From Phycisphaerae bacterium (GTDB lineage Bacteria; Planctomycetota; Phycisphaerae; UBA1845): a stretch of 64,000 nucleotides of DNA. The first letter of the stretch is position 1. Each line of letters begins with the position of its first letter. The stretch lies in contig JAGFJJ010000048.1 in NCBI GenBank assembly GCA_024102815.1, positions 248,001-312,000 on the forward strand, given 5' to 3'. The notes under the pieces were generated by a model, which was not told the DNA's origin, ran no database searches, and saw only the letters and a program-made list of their open reading frames with translations. The position numbers and the translations under genes are program-made. Positions 37,870-45,883 of this stretch are shown piece by piece.

Positions 37870-38634
37870 ATGGCACTCACTGCAAACCGCAACGTCGATC
37901 ATTACGTGGATCAGGAACTCCGCACGCTGGCCCTGGCCGACAACGTCTACGTGTTCCGCGGCGCCCTGCTGGGACTCTCGCCGACCGGATACGCCCGCCC
38001 GCTCGTCGCCGGCGACCGCTTCGTCGGCCTGGCCTACGAGGAAACGGACAACATCGGCGGCGCCGCCGGAGACCTCTCCGTCCGCGTGTACACCAGGGGT
38101 GATTTCGAACTGCCGCTCCCCGGCGCGACCTTCCCCGACATCGGCCGGCCCGTCTTCGCCTCCGCCGACGACACACTCACCTTCGCCGCTGCGGGCAACT
38201 CCTGCGTCGGCATCGTCCAGGACGTGCTCGACGCCGGAGAGATCATCCTCCGCCTCGACACCACCCAGCGGCCGGTCAAGACGATCACCTACGAGGTGGC
38301 CGATCTCTCCGCCGGACAGGACGTCGCCGCCCGGGCCATCCACAGCTTCGGCGTCGAAGGCTGGATCGTCGCGGCACGAGTCGTGAACGAGTCCACCGCG
38401 GCCGCGGGCATCGACGCTTCGAATACGTGTGTCGTGCAGCTCGCCACCGGCGCCGGCGTCGTGGCCACCAAGACTTTTGACAACACGACGCCCTTCCCCG
38501 CCGCGAACGCGTCCACGTCAATGGGAACCATCAGCAACGCCCACGCCCCGGCCGGCACCGTGCTGACCCTCGCCGTGACCAACGGCTCGACCGCCAACCC
38601 CGGCCCCTTCCACGTCTGCGTCGATTACGTTTGA
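37870..38634 (+). CDS. DUF2190-family capsid decoration/cement-like protein
   Basis: 254 residues, ATG preceded by GAGGTGAC. The N-terminal 140 residues match DUF2190 (NVYVFRGALLGLSP, RPLVAGDRFVGLAYEETDN, SVRVYTRGDFELPLPG). In related phages this protein coats or stabilises the shell. The C-terminal 110 residues are an extra Ala/Thr/Val-rich beta region not found in short DUF2190 proteins. It precedes the capsid gene by 63 bases. Confidence 0.82.
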   Translation: MALTANRNVDHYVDQELRTLALADNVYVFRGALLGLSPTGYARPLVAGDRFVGLAYEETDNIGGAAGDLSVRVYTRGDFELPLPGATFPDIGRPVFASADDTLTFAAAGNSCVGIVQDVLDAGEIILRLDTTQRPVKTITYEVADLSAGQDVAARAIHSFGVEGWIVAARVVNESTAAAGIDASNTCVVQLATGAGVVATKTFDNTTPFPAANASTSMGTISNAHAPAGTVLTLAVTNGSTANPGPFHVCVDYV

Positions 38635-38640
38635 CCGCGT

Positions 38641-38676
38641 CTATTCGCGTTCTTCCTATTGCCTATTGCCTGTTGC
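38641..38676. repeat. Tandem TTGCC-type repeat before the capsid gene
   Basis: Short tandem units (CCTATTGCCTATTGCCTGTTGCC) just upstream of the capsid ribosome-binding site. A related block lies at 40333-40362 before another gene of the module. They resemble dispersed host repeats. Confidence 0.6.
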
Positions 38677-38697
38677 CTTTCTTCAAGGAGCCTCATC

Positions 38698-39621
38698 GTG
38701 GCCATTATCAATACCGGACTGCTCACCAAGGGCCTGCGCAGCGAGTTCTTCAACCGCTTCGAGGCCGCAAAGACGTACTACCAGGATCTGAGCACGCGCA
38801 TCCAGTCGAACAGCGATCAGGAGACTTATCGCTGGCTGGGATCCGTGCCGCGCATGCGCGAGTGGGGAACCGGCCGCGTCGCCCGCGGCATCGGCACCGA
38901 GTCCTACTCCGTGGAGAACCTCAAGTACGAAGCCACGCTGGAGGTCGACCGTGATGAAATCTCCGACGACAAGACCGGCCAGATCCGCATCCGCGTCGGC
39001 GAGCTCGCCGCCCGCGCCGCGACGCACAAGGACTATCTGCTCGCCCAATTGCTCGTGAGCGGCCACGCCTCCGGTTTCCACGGCTACGACGGCGTGCCCT
39101 TCTTCGGCACCACCCACGTTTCGGGAGCATCGGGCGCACAGTCGAACCTGATCGGCGCCGACGCGGTGGAGCCGGACAACGTCACCCCGGCCGAGTTCAA
39201 GCTGGCGATAAAGAGCGCCATCGGCGCCATGCTCGGCTTCAAAGACGACCAGGGCGACCCCATGTCCATCTCGGCCACGGGCCTGGTCTGCGTCGTGCCG
39301 CCGCTGTTGCACATGACCGCCCTCGAAGCGGTCAGCGCCACGATCCTCAATAACACGTCCAACGTGCTCGAGGGCATCGCCCGAGTTGTTCCCTGCGCCT
39401 GGCTGACCGACGTGACCGAGTGGTACCTGCTGAAGACCGACGGCGTGGTCCGCCCCTTCATTTTCCAGGACCGCGAGCCCGTCGAATTCACCGCCCTTAC
39501 CGAGAGCAGCGACGAGGGCTTCCGCCGCGAGAAATTCCTCTACGGCGTCCGCGCCCGATACCGCATGGCCTACGGCTACTGGCAGTTCGCCGTGCGCGTG
39601 AAATTCAGCACGCCAACGTAG
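38698..39621 (+). CDS. Major capsid protein, Mu gpT-like
   Basis: 307 residues from the GTG at 38698, which has AAGGAG seven bases upstream; the product begins MAIINTGLLTKGLRSEFFNRF. Mu T-family signatures follow: YRWLGSVPRMREW, ATLEVDRDEISDDKTGQIRIR, DGVPFFGTTH and VVPPLLHMTALEAV. It forms the icosahedral shell with the HK97 fold. It is intact and of normal length, which argues that the module is still maintained. Confidence 0.93.
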   Translation: MAIINTGLLTKGLRSEFFNRFEAAKTYYQDLSTRIQSNSDQETYRWLGSVPRMREWGTGRVARGIGTESYSVENLKYEATLEVDRDEISDDKTGQIRIRVGELAARAATHKDYLLAQLLVSGHASGFHGYDGVPFFGTTHVSGASGAQSNLIGADAVEPDNVTPAEFKLAIKSAIGAMLGFKDDQGDPMSISATGLVCVVPPLLHMTALEAVSATILNNTSNVLEGIARVVPCAWLTDVTEWYLLKTDGVVRPFIFQDREPVEFTALTESSDEGFRREKFLYGVRARYRMAYGYWQFAVRVKFSTPT

Positions 39622-39826
39622 GGAAATTGCGGAATGCGGAACTGAGAGTTGGGAATGCGGAAAGTGGCCTCCGAATCTATGCCGGAACGTTGGTTGATCC
39701 GCGAGTCACAAACGCATTTCACGAGGAATCGCTCTCATCTTCCTGCTCAACATTCTTAATTCCGCATTCTGGGCAAACCACTCTCGTTGCGTTGTTGCAG
39801 ACCGACCCCCTGAAGGATGTTCCACC
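39622..39826. repeat. Intergenic repeat block between capsid and DUF1320 genes
   Basis: Contains GCGGAATGCGGAACT and GGGAATGCGGAAAGT near 39630-39665 and an inverted partner (CAACATTCTTAATTCCGCAT) near 39750. These match the GAATG/CATTC family flanking the element at 41811-42049. No gene seen. Confidence 0.6.
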
Positions 39827-40267
39827 ATGTCTTACATCACCAACGCCATGATCGAGCAGCGCCTGGGTCACGCAGCCTATGTGCAGCTCGGCGACGACGA
39901 CGGCGACGGCGTCGCCGATACGCCCGTGGTCGACGAGGTCCGCCTGGCGGCCGAGGGCGAGGTCAACAGCCGACTCGCCCTCCGCTACGCGGTGCCCATC
40001 GACACGACGGGGCGGCCGGAGCTCGCCGGGCTCCTCGCCTCCATCACCCTGGACATTGCGGAATACCGCCTGCGGGTCCGCCGCCCGCCGGTGCCCGAAG
40101 CCGCGGAACGCCTCTATGCCCAAGCCGTCGCCTGGCTGACGGACGTCGCGAAGGGAGCCTTCAGCCTTCCCGTCGGCGGACTTCCCGGCCCGAACGCCAC
40201 AGGTGACATCTCCGCGTCACTCGGTGAGGAGCGCATCTTCACCCGCGAGGAGCTGGACGGTTTCTGA
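39827..40267 (+). CDS. DUF1320 protein, Mu gp36-like head-tail connector
   Basis: 146 residues. DUF1320 signatures: SYITNAMIEQRLGHAAYVQLGDDDGDGVAD, a VVDEVRLAAEGEVNSRLALRYAVPID and LDIAEYRLRVRRPP. In Mu-like phages this protein follows the capsid gene and probably closes the head. Complete and in the expected position. Confidence 0.88.
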   Translation: MSYITNAMIEQRLGHAAYVQLGDDDGDGVADTPVVDEVRLAAEGEVNSRLALRYAVPIDTTGRPELAGLLASITLDIAEYRLRVRRPPVPEAAERLYAQAVAWLTDVAKGAFSLPVGGLPGPNATGDISASLGEERIFTREELDGF

Positions 40268-40332
40268 CGTGAACCTGCCGTTCGTGGAGTTCCTTTCGAC
40301 GTTCGCTCTTTCTTGGGATTTGTGATTTCACT

Positions 40333-40362
40333 ATCGCCTGTTGCCCGTTGCCTATTGCCTTC
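40333..40362. repeat. Tandem TTGCC-type repeat
   Basis: CGCCTGTTGCCCGTTGCCTATTGCC precedes the next gene of the phage module, similar to the block at 38641-38676. Confidence 0.55.
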
Positions 40363-40370
40363 TTCCAACC

Positions 40371-40853
40371 ATGTCCACACCCGACCGAACCACGATCAAA
40401 GCCGCCGTCGATGCCCTGGCGGCCGGACTGCGCAGCGGACTCATCGCCGATCCCCCCACCGCGGCCAAGCCCTTCCGCCGCGTGGAGGTCGGCCTGTCCG
40501 GCGTGCAGGAGTATCCCCGCCCGTTTCTGACGCTCACGCTCACCCGCGTTCGACCCATCGGCTCGGTCGACGGCGACCGGCTCATGCGCGTCTCGCTGAG
40601 CCTCCGTGTGGTCAGTGACGTCAACAACGGCGGCGTGCACGACGCCCTGCTCGATCGCATCGCCGCCGTGGATGACCATCTCGATGGCCTGGTGCAAGCG
40701 GGCTTGATCGAAGGCGCGGACGGACTCGACGACCGCGAGTGGCAACTGGACTACCCCAAGACGACGGCCGCGGCACGCGTCGCGTCGGCCACGTCGACGA
40801 TGTCCTTCGTCGTCCGCGTCGAACGGTTCTTCAATCGCGCGGGCGCTTCGTGA
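40371..40853 (+). CDS. Mu gp37-like head/tail-joining candidate
   Basis: 160 residues from the ATG at 40371. The position directly after the DUF1320 gene and the pattern (N-terminal helix TTIKAAVDALAAGLR, then beta strands PFLTLTLTRVRPI and MRVSLSLRVVSD, then a helix DALLDRIAAVDDHL) fit the DUF1834/gp37 or tail-terminator class. No decisive motif, so the assignment rests on position and fold-like pattern. Confidence 0.5.
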   Translation: MSTPDRTTIKAAVDALAAGLRSGLIADPPTAAKPFRRVEVGLSGVQEYPRPFLTLTLTRVRPIGSVDGDRLMRVSLSLRVVSDVNNGGVHDALLDRIAAVDDHLDGLVQAGLIEGADGLDDREWQLDYPKTTAAARVASATSTMSFVVRVERFFNRAGAS

Positions 40854-40872
40854 ACGAAGAGGAAATCGACCC

Positions 40873-41319
40873 ATGATCTGGATACTCGCCACGCGCGGAG
40901 CATCGACCAGGCTGCGGCAGTCGCCGTTCGCGGAGACGGCGATCGCCGGCGTGCAGGGCGTGGTCTACCGGCCGGGCATCGCGCCGGTGGTCAACTCCGG
41001 CGAGGACGGATCCGCCGGACCGGCCGGAACGTTTGTTCGCGGCGTGCATCGCATTTCCGGCGTACTGTTCTCCTACGACGGAAACGTCGCGGAAACACTC
41101 TTCGCCATCACGGAGCCGATCGATCTCATCGTCCGCTACACGGCCAGCGGTGAGTCGCGCAAACGCGTGCTCAAGGACGTGCTGTTCATCGGTGACGCCG
41201 TGGTAACCGTTCCGCCGCTCAACCGCGGCGAGGCCGAGCTTATCGGCGTCCCTTTCCGCGTGCAGATTCCCGACACGGAAACACTCGCTCAACACGTGGA
41301 AGATCTTCCGGAGAGTTGA
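40873..41319 (+). CDS. Phage module protein of unknown function
   Basis: 148 residues, beta-rich (GVQGVVYRPGIAPVV, FVRGVHRISGVLFSYDG). It begins 20 bases after the previous gene, and its stop lies within a few bases of the next start (GTG at 41322). A structural role is likely from context. It does not look like a tail sheath or tube that I recognise. Confidence 0.65.
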   Translation: MIWILATRGASTRLRQSPFAETAIAGVQGVVYRPGIAPVVNSGEDGSAGPAGTFVRGVHRISGVLFSYDGNVAETLFAITEPIDLIVRYTASGESRKRVLKDVLFIGDAVVTVPPLNRGEAELIGVPFRVQIPDTETLAQHVEDLPES

Positions 41320-41321
41320 TC

Positions 41322-41768
41322 GTGCCGATTGATTCCAACACGCTCATCGCGGCCGCAGCCAGCGCCTTCGCTCAGCAGAGCGCCGACCTGCTCGCCCAGC
41401 AGGCCCGTCAGCCGATGATCGTCTACGTCCGCCGGGCGACGGGAAGCGGCGACATCGACCACACGTTCGCACTCGATCGGCCGTTCCGGTTGGTGTTCAT
41501 TCGGTGCCACTTTGTTGGCACGACACAGCGGGCGGCCATGACCATCGAACTGGATGCACAGGCCGGCGCGGCCTACGACGCCGAGCTTTACGTGATTCGA
41601 ACCGCCGGCCCGGGACGGGACGTGTACCTTCGCGTGACGGCGGACGAGGCGGCCGAGCCGTCGCCGTGGACGTTTCAGACCGGTGACGCCCTGCGCCTGC
41701 GCTGGACCAATCCCGACCCCGGCTCCATTACCTGGGGCGTGGAGGTAGGCATGGCGCTGACGGGATAA
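41322..41768 (+). CDS. Phage module protein of unknown function
   Basis: 148 residues from the GTG at 41322, with GGAG nine bases upstream. A short N-terminal helix (TLIAAAASAFAQQSADLLAQQ) is followed by a beta-sandwich-like region (FRLVFIRCHFVGTTQRAAMTIELDA, VYLRVTADEA). Probably a structural or accessory particle protein. Confidence 0.6.
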   Translation: MPIDSNTLIAAAASAFAQQSADLLAQQARQPMIVYVRRATGSGDIDHTFALDRPFRLVFIRCHFVGTTQRAAMTIELDAQAGAAYDAELYVIRTAGPGRDVYLRVTADEAAEPSPWTFQTGDALRLRWTNPDPGSITWGVEVGMALTG

Positions 41769-42094
41769 GCAGCTCAAAGGCGTCACGGAAACGCACGACC
41801 GTGAATGACAAGAATGCGGAATGTTGAATGGTGAATGCGGAATGAAGACAAGAAAGCCAGACCCTGGGGGTGGCCCACGGCTTCAGCCGTGGGGAAGCGA
41901 TCATGTCCTCGCGGCGTCGGACGCCGTGCGCTATCGCGCCCCCACCCCTGAAGGGGTGGGCCACCCGGCACATGTTGAGTGAGGGGCTTCGCTATTCGTG
42001 CTCCGCCACTCCGAATTCCGCATTCTGCATTCACCATTCAACATTCTTGCTTGACTGAGACCCAGCGAAATCATCTGACTCCGGATGCCCTGCT
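41769..42094. repeat. Nested inverted-repeat element in the phage module
   Basis: ATGTTGAATGGTGAATGC (41821-41838) recurs inverted at 42027-42044. Inside it GGGTGGCCCAC (41868-41878) recurs inverted at 41956-41966, each with a local hairpin (CCACGGCTTCAGCCGTGG and CACCCCTGAAGGGGTG types). This is a MITE- or BIME-like insert of about 240 bases with no gene in it. Confidence 0.8.
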
Positions 42095-42688
42095 ATGCCC
42101 CTGACCGATCACAGTGACAGCATCGTGACACGCAATCTCCTCGTCGAGGATCTGCTGACGCTGGGCGACAACACGCCCCTGCACGTGCCGGAGCTATCGG
42201 CCGCCGCCCCCACGCCCCCCGCCGGTACGGTCGCGGTCTATGCCAAATCCGACGGACATCTTTACGCCCGGGATGATTCCGGCACGGAGCGGGATCTTTC
42301 GGGCGCCGTTCCCTCGGCCTTGCGCACCGTGGGCAAGATGCTTTACATCGAATGGCCCGCCACCGGCGACGCTTTTCCGCTCGCGTTTCTGCCCGCGGAC
42401 GTGACCTTCGTGCGCGTTCGCGGCGTGACCGATACGGGCACGGTGGACTTTCAGATCGAGCGTCGGGCGACGAACACGCCGGGTTCGGGCGGGACGAACG
42501 TGTTGTCTTCTGCGTTGCAGGCCACGTCGGCCGGGGCGTCCACGACGTCCTTCGCCGACGGCGGAGCGGTCGCCGCGGGACAGTGGCTTTACTTCGTGGC
42601 TTCGGCGACGAGCGGTTCACCGACCAGGCTCTGGGTTGCCCTGGAGTACACGGTCGACGAGGCCCAGGACATCCTTTCTCGTTCTTGA
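42095..42688 (+). CDS. Fibre-like phage module protein
   Basis: 197 residues. The N-terminal part (IVTRNLLVEDLLTLGDNTPLHVPEL, then GTVAVYAKSDGHLYARDDSGTERDL) matches the collar segment common in phage tail-fibre and receptor-binding proteins. The rest is a beta sandwich rich in Thr, Ser and Gly. It suggests an exposed appendage, although no tail genes are seen. Confidence 0.6.
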   Translation: MPLTDHSDSIVTRNLLVEDLLTLGDNTPLHVPELSAAAPTPPAGTVAVYAKSDGHLYARDDSGTERDLSGAVPSALRTVGKMLYIEWPATGDAFPLAFLPADVTFVRVRGVTDTGTVDFQIERRATNTPGSGGTNVLSSALQATSAGASTTSFADGGAVAAGQWLYFVASATSGSPTRLWVALEYTVDEAQDILSRS

Positions 42689-42726
42689 TTCATCCATGTC
42701 CATCGATCGAATCTTGGGAGTTGAAC

Positions 42727-43209
42727 ATGCCTGGCGGACCGTTGTTTCCTTCGAGTGCCGTGCCCGACACATCGGGCGAAGTCTTTCCGGTGGTTCACGC
42801 CGCGGGCGGCGGCTATCGCGAGGGTCTGGGCGTCATCGGCGGTCCCACGGCCGACCGAATCTGGCACCTGGAATTCGACCTGCCGCCGGCACTTCCATCC
42901 GGCGTTTGCCGGCTCGTACTTGTGGTCGTGGCCGATGCCGCATCGGGCGCGGCCAAGGTTAATCCCAAGTGGACGGCGATCGATCCCTCCGCGGGTGACA
43001 ACGCCTTCACGGCATCGCGCCTGCCCGAGGGCACGACCACGCTCACCTGGTCCGCGGGCCACGAAAACGACGACAAGCTCGCATCAGTCGTGCTTGATGC
43101 CACGAGCTTGACACCCGGCGGAACGGTGGTGATGGACCTAGTCTTCGAAGCGTCCGGCTGGACGCTGGCCGTCGAATCCACCTGGAAAGCATATCTGATC
43201 TGGTCGTAG
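42727..43209 (+). CDS. Beta-rich phage module protein
   Basis: 160 residues from the ATG at 42727, GGGAG six bases upstream. Beta strands dominate (WHLEFDLPPALPSGVCRLVLVVVADA, GGTVVMDLVFEASGWTLAVES), compatible with a jelly-roll fibre-head or decoration domain. No family recognised. It lies between two other surface-type genes. Confidence 0.6.
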   Translation: MPGGPLFPSSAVPDTSGEVFPVVHAAGGGYREGLGVIGGPTADRIWHLEFDLPPALPSGVCRLVLVVVADAASGAAKVNPKWTAIDPSAGDNAFTASRLPEGTTTLTWSAGHENDDKLASVVLDATSLTPGGTVVMDLVFEASGWTLAVESTWKAYLIWS

Positions 43210-43267
43210 CCGGGCGAAGCCGCAGCACGTGCCGCTCGCTCTCCATTCGCGCTGCCGGGAGGCCCCC

Positions 43268-44047
43268 ATGTCCCTGCTCTTCGATCACGACGCGGAGCAC
43301 GTCTCCATTAATCATGCGTCGCTCGATCGGCTCGACGCCCTGACCCTCATGCTCTGGTACCGGGTCGACAGCGTCGCCGCGTCCGCGAGCTACGCCGCAC
43401 TATCCAAGCTGCTTTCGCCCGGAACCGATCAGCTCTATCTCACTCGGCCGATCTACTTCCCCTACCCTGACGACTGGGTGTTCTATCACCGCCGGACGGT
43501 GACCAGTACGTTTGTGCGAACGAGCGGAAACCTCGTGCAGGCGGGGCGCTGGGAGTGGCTCTGCGTGCTCGACTCGGACGGCGAGGAGCCGGAGATGCTG
43601 CACGCGACACTCACCACGCCGCCGGTCGAGCCCCCCTACCTGGCGCGCACGACCGGCGTCGGCGCGGTACCGGATGATTCCGGACAACCGATGCACATTG
43701 GACGATTGGCGAGCCTGGGTTCGCAGTCGTTCATGGGACGGATCGGGTTTCTCGCGATCTACAACCGGCGAATGGGCCTGTCGGAGGCGAAGGCACACTG
43801 GCGCCGCCCGAGACCCGCTGCCGGATGTGTACACTTCTGCCACGCCGGGTTGCACGGACTGAGTTGGGTCGACCTCTGCGGAGCGGGAAGCCACGGCACG
43901 CCGGCCGGTGGGCCGACGCTCGCGCCACGCGTTCCCCTGGCGATGCCGTTGATGCGGCCCGCGTGGACCGTGCCGTCGACGACGTCCCGCCGCGTGACGC
44001 TCGGAGGATTGGCCACCGCGTCGCCACGGGTCGTGCTCGTGGATTAG
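43268..44047 (+). CDS. LamG/concanavalin-like domain protein ending the phage module
   Basis: 259 residues from the ATG at 43268, preceded by GGGAGG. LamG-type features: LDALTLMLWYRVDS, a WEWLCVLDSDG strand pair, MHIGRLASLGSQSFMGRIGFLAIYNRRM. Such domains bind glycans and occur in phage adhesins. The last 80 residues are Pro/Gly-rich and basic. It is the final gene before the convergent parB. Confidence 0.68.
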   Translation: MSLLFDHDAEHVSINHASLDRLDALTLMLWYRVDSVAASASYAALSKLLSPGTDQLYLTRPIYFPYPDDWVFYHRRTVTSTFVRTSGNLVQAGRWEWLCVLDSDGEEPEMLHATLTTPPVEPPYLARTTGVGAVPDDSGQPMHIGRLASLGSQSFMGRIGFLAIYNRRMGLSEAKAHWRRPRPAAGCVHFCHAGLHGLSWVDLCGAGSHGTPAGGPTLAPRVPLAMPLMRPAWTVPSTTSRRVTLGGLATASPRVVLVD

Positions 44048-44084
44048 TTAAGAGGACGTACTTTGTACCGTTCGCGGCCGAACC

Positions 44085-45086
44085 CTACGACCGGTCGAGG
44101 TCGATCCCGAGGCGCTCGGCGATGCGGTCGAAATCATCCAGGCTGAAGTAGTCGATGACGATCCGGCCGGTCCCCTTCCGCTTTCCCTCCTGGATACGCA
44201 CCTTCGTGCGAAGCGACTGTTCGAATTGGCGTTCGAGTTCTTCGACATGGCGGGAGCGGAATCGTGGCTGCGCGGCCGGTTGCGTCGTACCGGGTTCGGG
44301 ACGGGCGCGCTCGCGGCGGACGATTTCCTCCAAGGCGCGGACGGAGAGTTCGTTGGCGACGGTCGCCTTGGCCAATTCGAGCCGGCGGGCATCCTCGGGG
44401 ATGCCGAGCAGACACCGGGCATGGCCCATGGAGATGGCGCCGCGGGCAACGAGCTGCTGCAAGTCTGGCGATAAATCCAGTATTCTCAGATAGTTAGAAA
44501 CAGTCGAGCGATCTTCGCCCAGGCGGGCGGCCACGTCATCGGGGCGCAGTCCGAAGCGGTCGCAGTACTCGCGGTAGGCGCGGGCGCGGTCGATGGGGTT
44601 GAGATCTTCGCGCTGGATGTTTTCAACAAGCGCTAGTTCGAGCATTTCCTGGTCGGTGGCGTTGCGGATGAGGACGGGAATTTCGGCCAGGCCGGCCTGG
44701 CGGGCGGCGGCGAAGCGGCGCTCGCCGGCGATGATCTGGTAGCGTTCGCCGGACTTGCGGACGGTGACGGGCTGAAGGATGCCGCTTTTTCTTATCGAAT
44801 CAGCCAAAGATGTTATGTCAGAAGCAGCGACGTTCGTCCGTGGTTGGAACGGATTCGGTGAGATGAGCGTAGCGGGCAACATGGCGACGGAAGATGAGGC
44901 CGCAGATCCCTGGCTGGCCGGGATCGGCCTTGGGCTTTCACTGCCCTTGGCCGGCGTTGCGTCCACCGGCGGAGGCGGCGCTGGGTTGGGGACTATGGCT
45001 TCGCGCTGCCCGGGGCTTTCGAGGGTCGTTGAGGAGCCAACCAGGGAGCTGAGCCCCCTGCCGAGCCTTCTTCCTGTTTTGGACAT
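44085..45086 (-). CDS. parB: Chromosome partitioning protein ParB
   Basis: 333 residues from the ATG at 45086. The N-terminal GRGLSSL motif is followed by a Pro/Ser linker. The CTPase/N-engagement motifs are intact: [18 protein letters not shown] near residue 122 and [20 protein letters not shown] near 152. The HTH ([23 protein letters not shown]) and C-terminal dimer domain are present. ParB loads on parS and slides as a CTP clamp. Three parS-like sites lie upstream. No parA gene is adjacent, unlike the usual parAB order. Confidence 0.95.
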   Translation of the reverse strand: MSKTGRRLGRGLSSLVGSSTTLESPGQREAIVPNPAPPPPVDATPAKGSESPRPIPASQGSAASSSVAMLPATLISPNPFQPRTNVAASDITSLADSIRKSGILQPVTVRKSGERYQIIAGERRFAAARQAGLAEIPVLIRNATDQEMLELALVENIQREDLNPIDRARAYREYCDRFGLRPDDVAARLGEDRSTVSNYLRILDLSPDLQQLVARGAISMGHARCLLGIPEDARRLELAKATVANELSVRALEEIVRRERARPEPGTTQPAAQPRFRSRHVEELERQFEQSLRTKVRIQEGKRKGTGRIVIDYFSLDDFDRIAERLGIDLDRS

Positions 45087-45179
45087 GGATCGCCTCCGTG
45101 CATGGTTGGATGGACGGTTTACCTGCTGTCGGCGACTTATACGGGCGAAATCCGCGATCTGCAACCCGGAGAGGATTCC

Positions 45180-45195
45180 TGTTTCACGTGGAACG
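45180..45195. promoter_or_regulatory. parS-like site 1
   Basis: TGTTTCACGTGGAACG: 16 bases matching the parS consensus TGTTYCACGTGRAACA at all but the last position. ParB is encoded about 100 bases away. Confidence 0.85.
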
Positions 45196-45257
45196 AGACG
45201 CGCAGGAGACCAATCGGTGGGCACTCCCGAGCAGGAATCAGTCGGGGCGGCCCGTCG

Positions 45258-45273
45258 CGTTTCAAGTGAAACA
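45258..45273. promoter_or_regulatory. parS-like site 2 (imperfect)
   Basis: CGTTTCAAGTGAAACA: two mismatches from consensus (first base and central C to A). Weaker than its two neighbours but in the same cluster. Confidence 0.65.
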
Positions 45274-45334
45274 GGGCTGCAGGAGGATCGAGGCTCTGGC
45301 GTAATTGGAGAGGGCCGGGAATCATGGACCGTCT

Positions 45335-45350
45335 TGTTCCACGTGAAACA
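45335..45350. promoter_or_regulatory. parS-like site 3
   Basis: TGTTCCACGTGAAACA is a full match to the degenerate parS consensus TGTTYCACGTGRAACA. The best of the three sites. Confidence 0.9.
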
Positions 45351-45883
45351 GCGAATATTGGGTGTGCGGAGGGTTGGAGCAGGGCCGTCCCACGGTGAGC
45401 GAGGTTCGCGACACAATCGAATCAGGGCGGGAGGCGAGAGCGATCCGGAGCAGCATGCCGGGCACGACCAACTTCGCCCGATTTGCCGTGAAGCAGCTTG
45501 CGTTGGGTTCGGGTATCCGGCGCAGCGTGACAATCTCTCTGTTGTGGATACTGTTCGCCGGCAGGGACGGTAGGCGGAACGTGAGACTTGGTCTGCGAGC
45601 GAAATTCCGGGACGCTTTGCCGACGTCAAACCGCTGATAAGATAATACGATTTGTTGTTATGGACATACCGGTAGGGCGGAGGGTTCTGGATTCCGGCCT
45701 GCGCGGAATGACCGCATTCCTCGGTTCGCCCGAAGCTGCGACGGTTCTCGAATTCCTGCGGCGCGGTCCGAGGTTTCGGGGAGGCCTCGACGCTTGCAGG
45801 TCCGCGCGAGGCGAAGCTCGCGGCTCGCTGCGAACGAAACAGGGCGGCCAGTAGTAAAGGAATTTAACTGTCTGCCGCGCGGG

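Larger units (their letters stand above)
45087..45883. other. Long intergenic region with parS-like sites
   Basis: About 800 bases between parB and prpC. It holds three parS-like palindromes (45180, 45258, 45335), a short hairpin repeat near 45690-45716 (ATTCCG...CGGAAT) and a GC hairpin near 45808-45826. An open frame extends upstream of parB but its translation looks non-coding. A region near 45640-45665 is comparatively A/T-rich. Confidence 0.6.

Noticed and set aside
33294-44047. An active, complete Mu-like prophage
   Set aside because: No transposase, integrase, repressor, lysis or tail genes, and host repeats fill the spacers.
45087-45629. Upstream in-frame extension of parB
   Set aside because: The sequence before the ATG at 45086 is Ser/Arg/Pro-rich and contains parS sites; ParB homology begins at [12 protein letters not shown].
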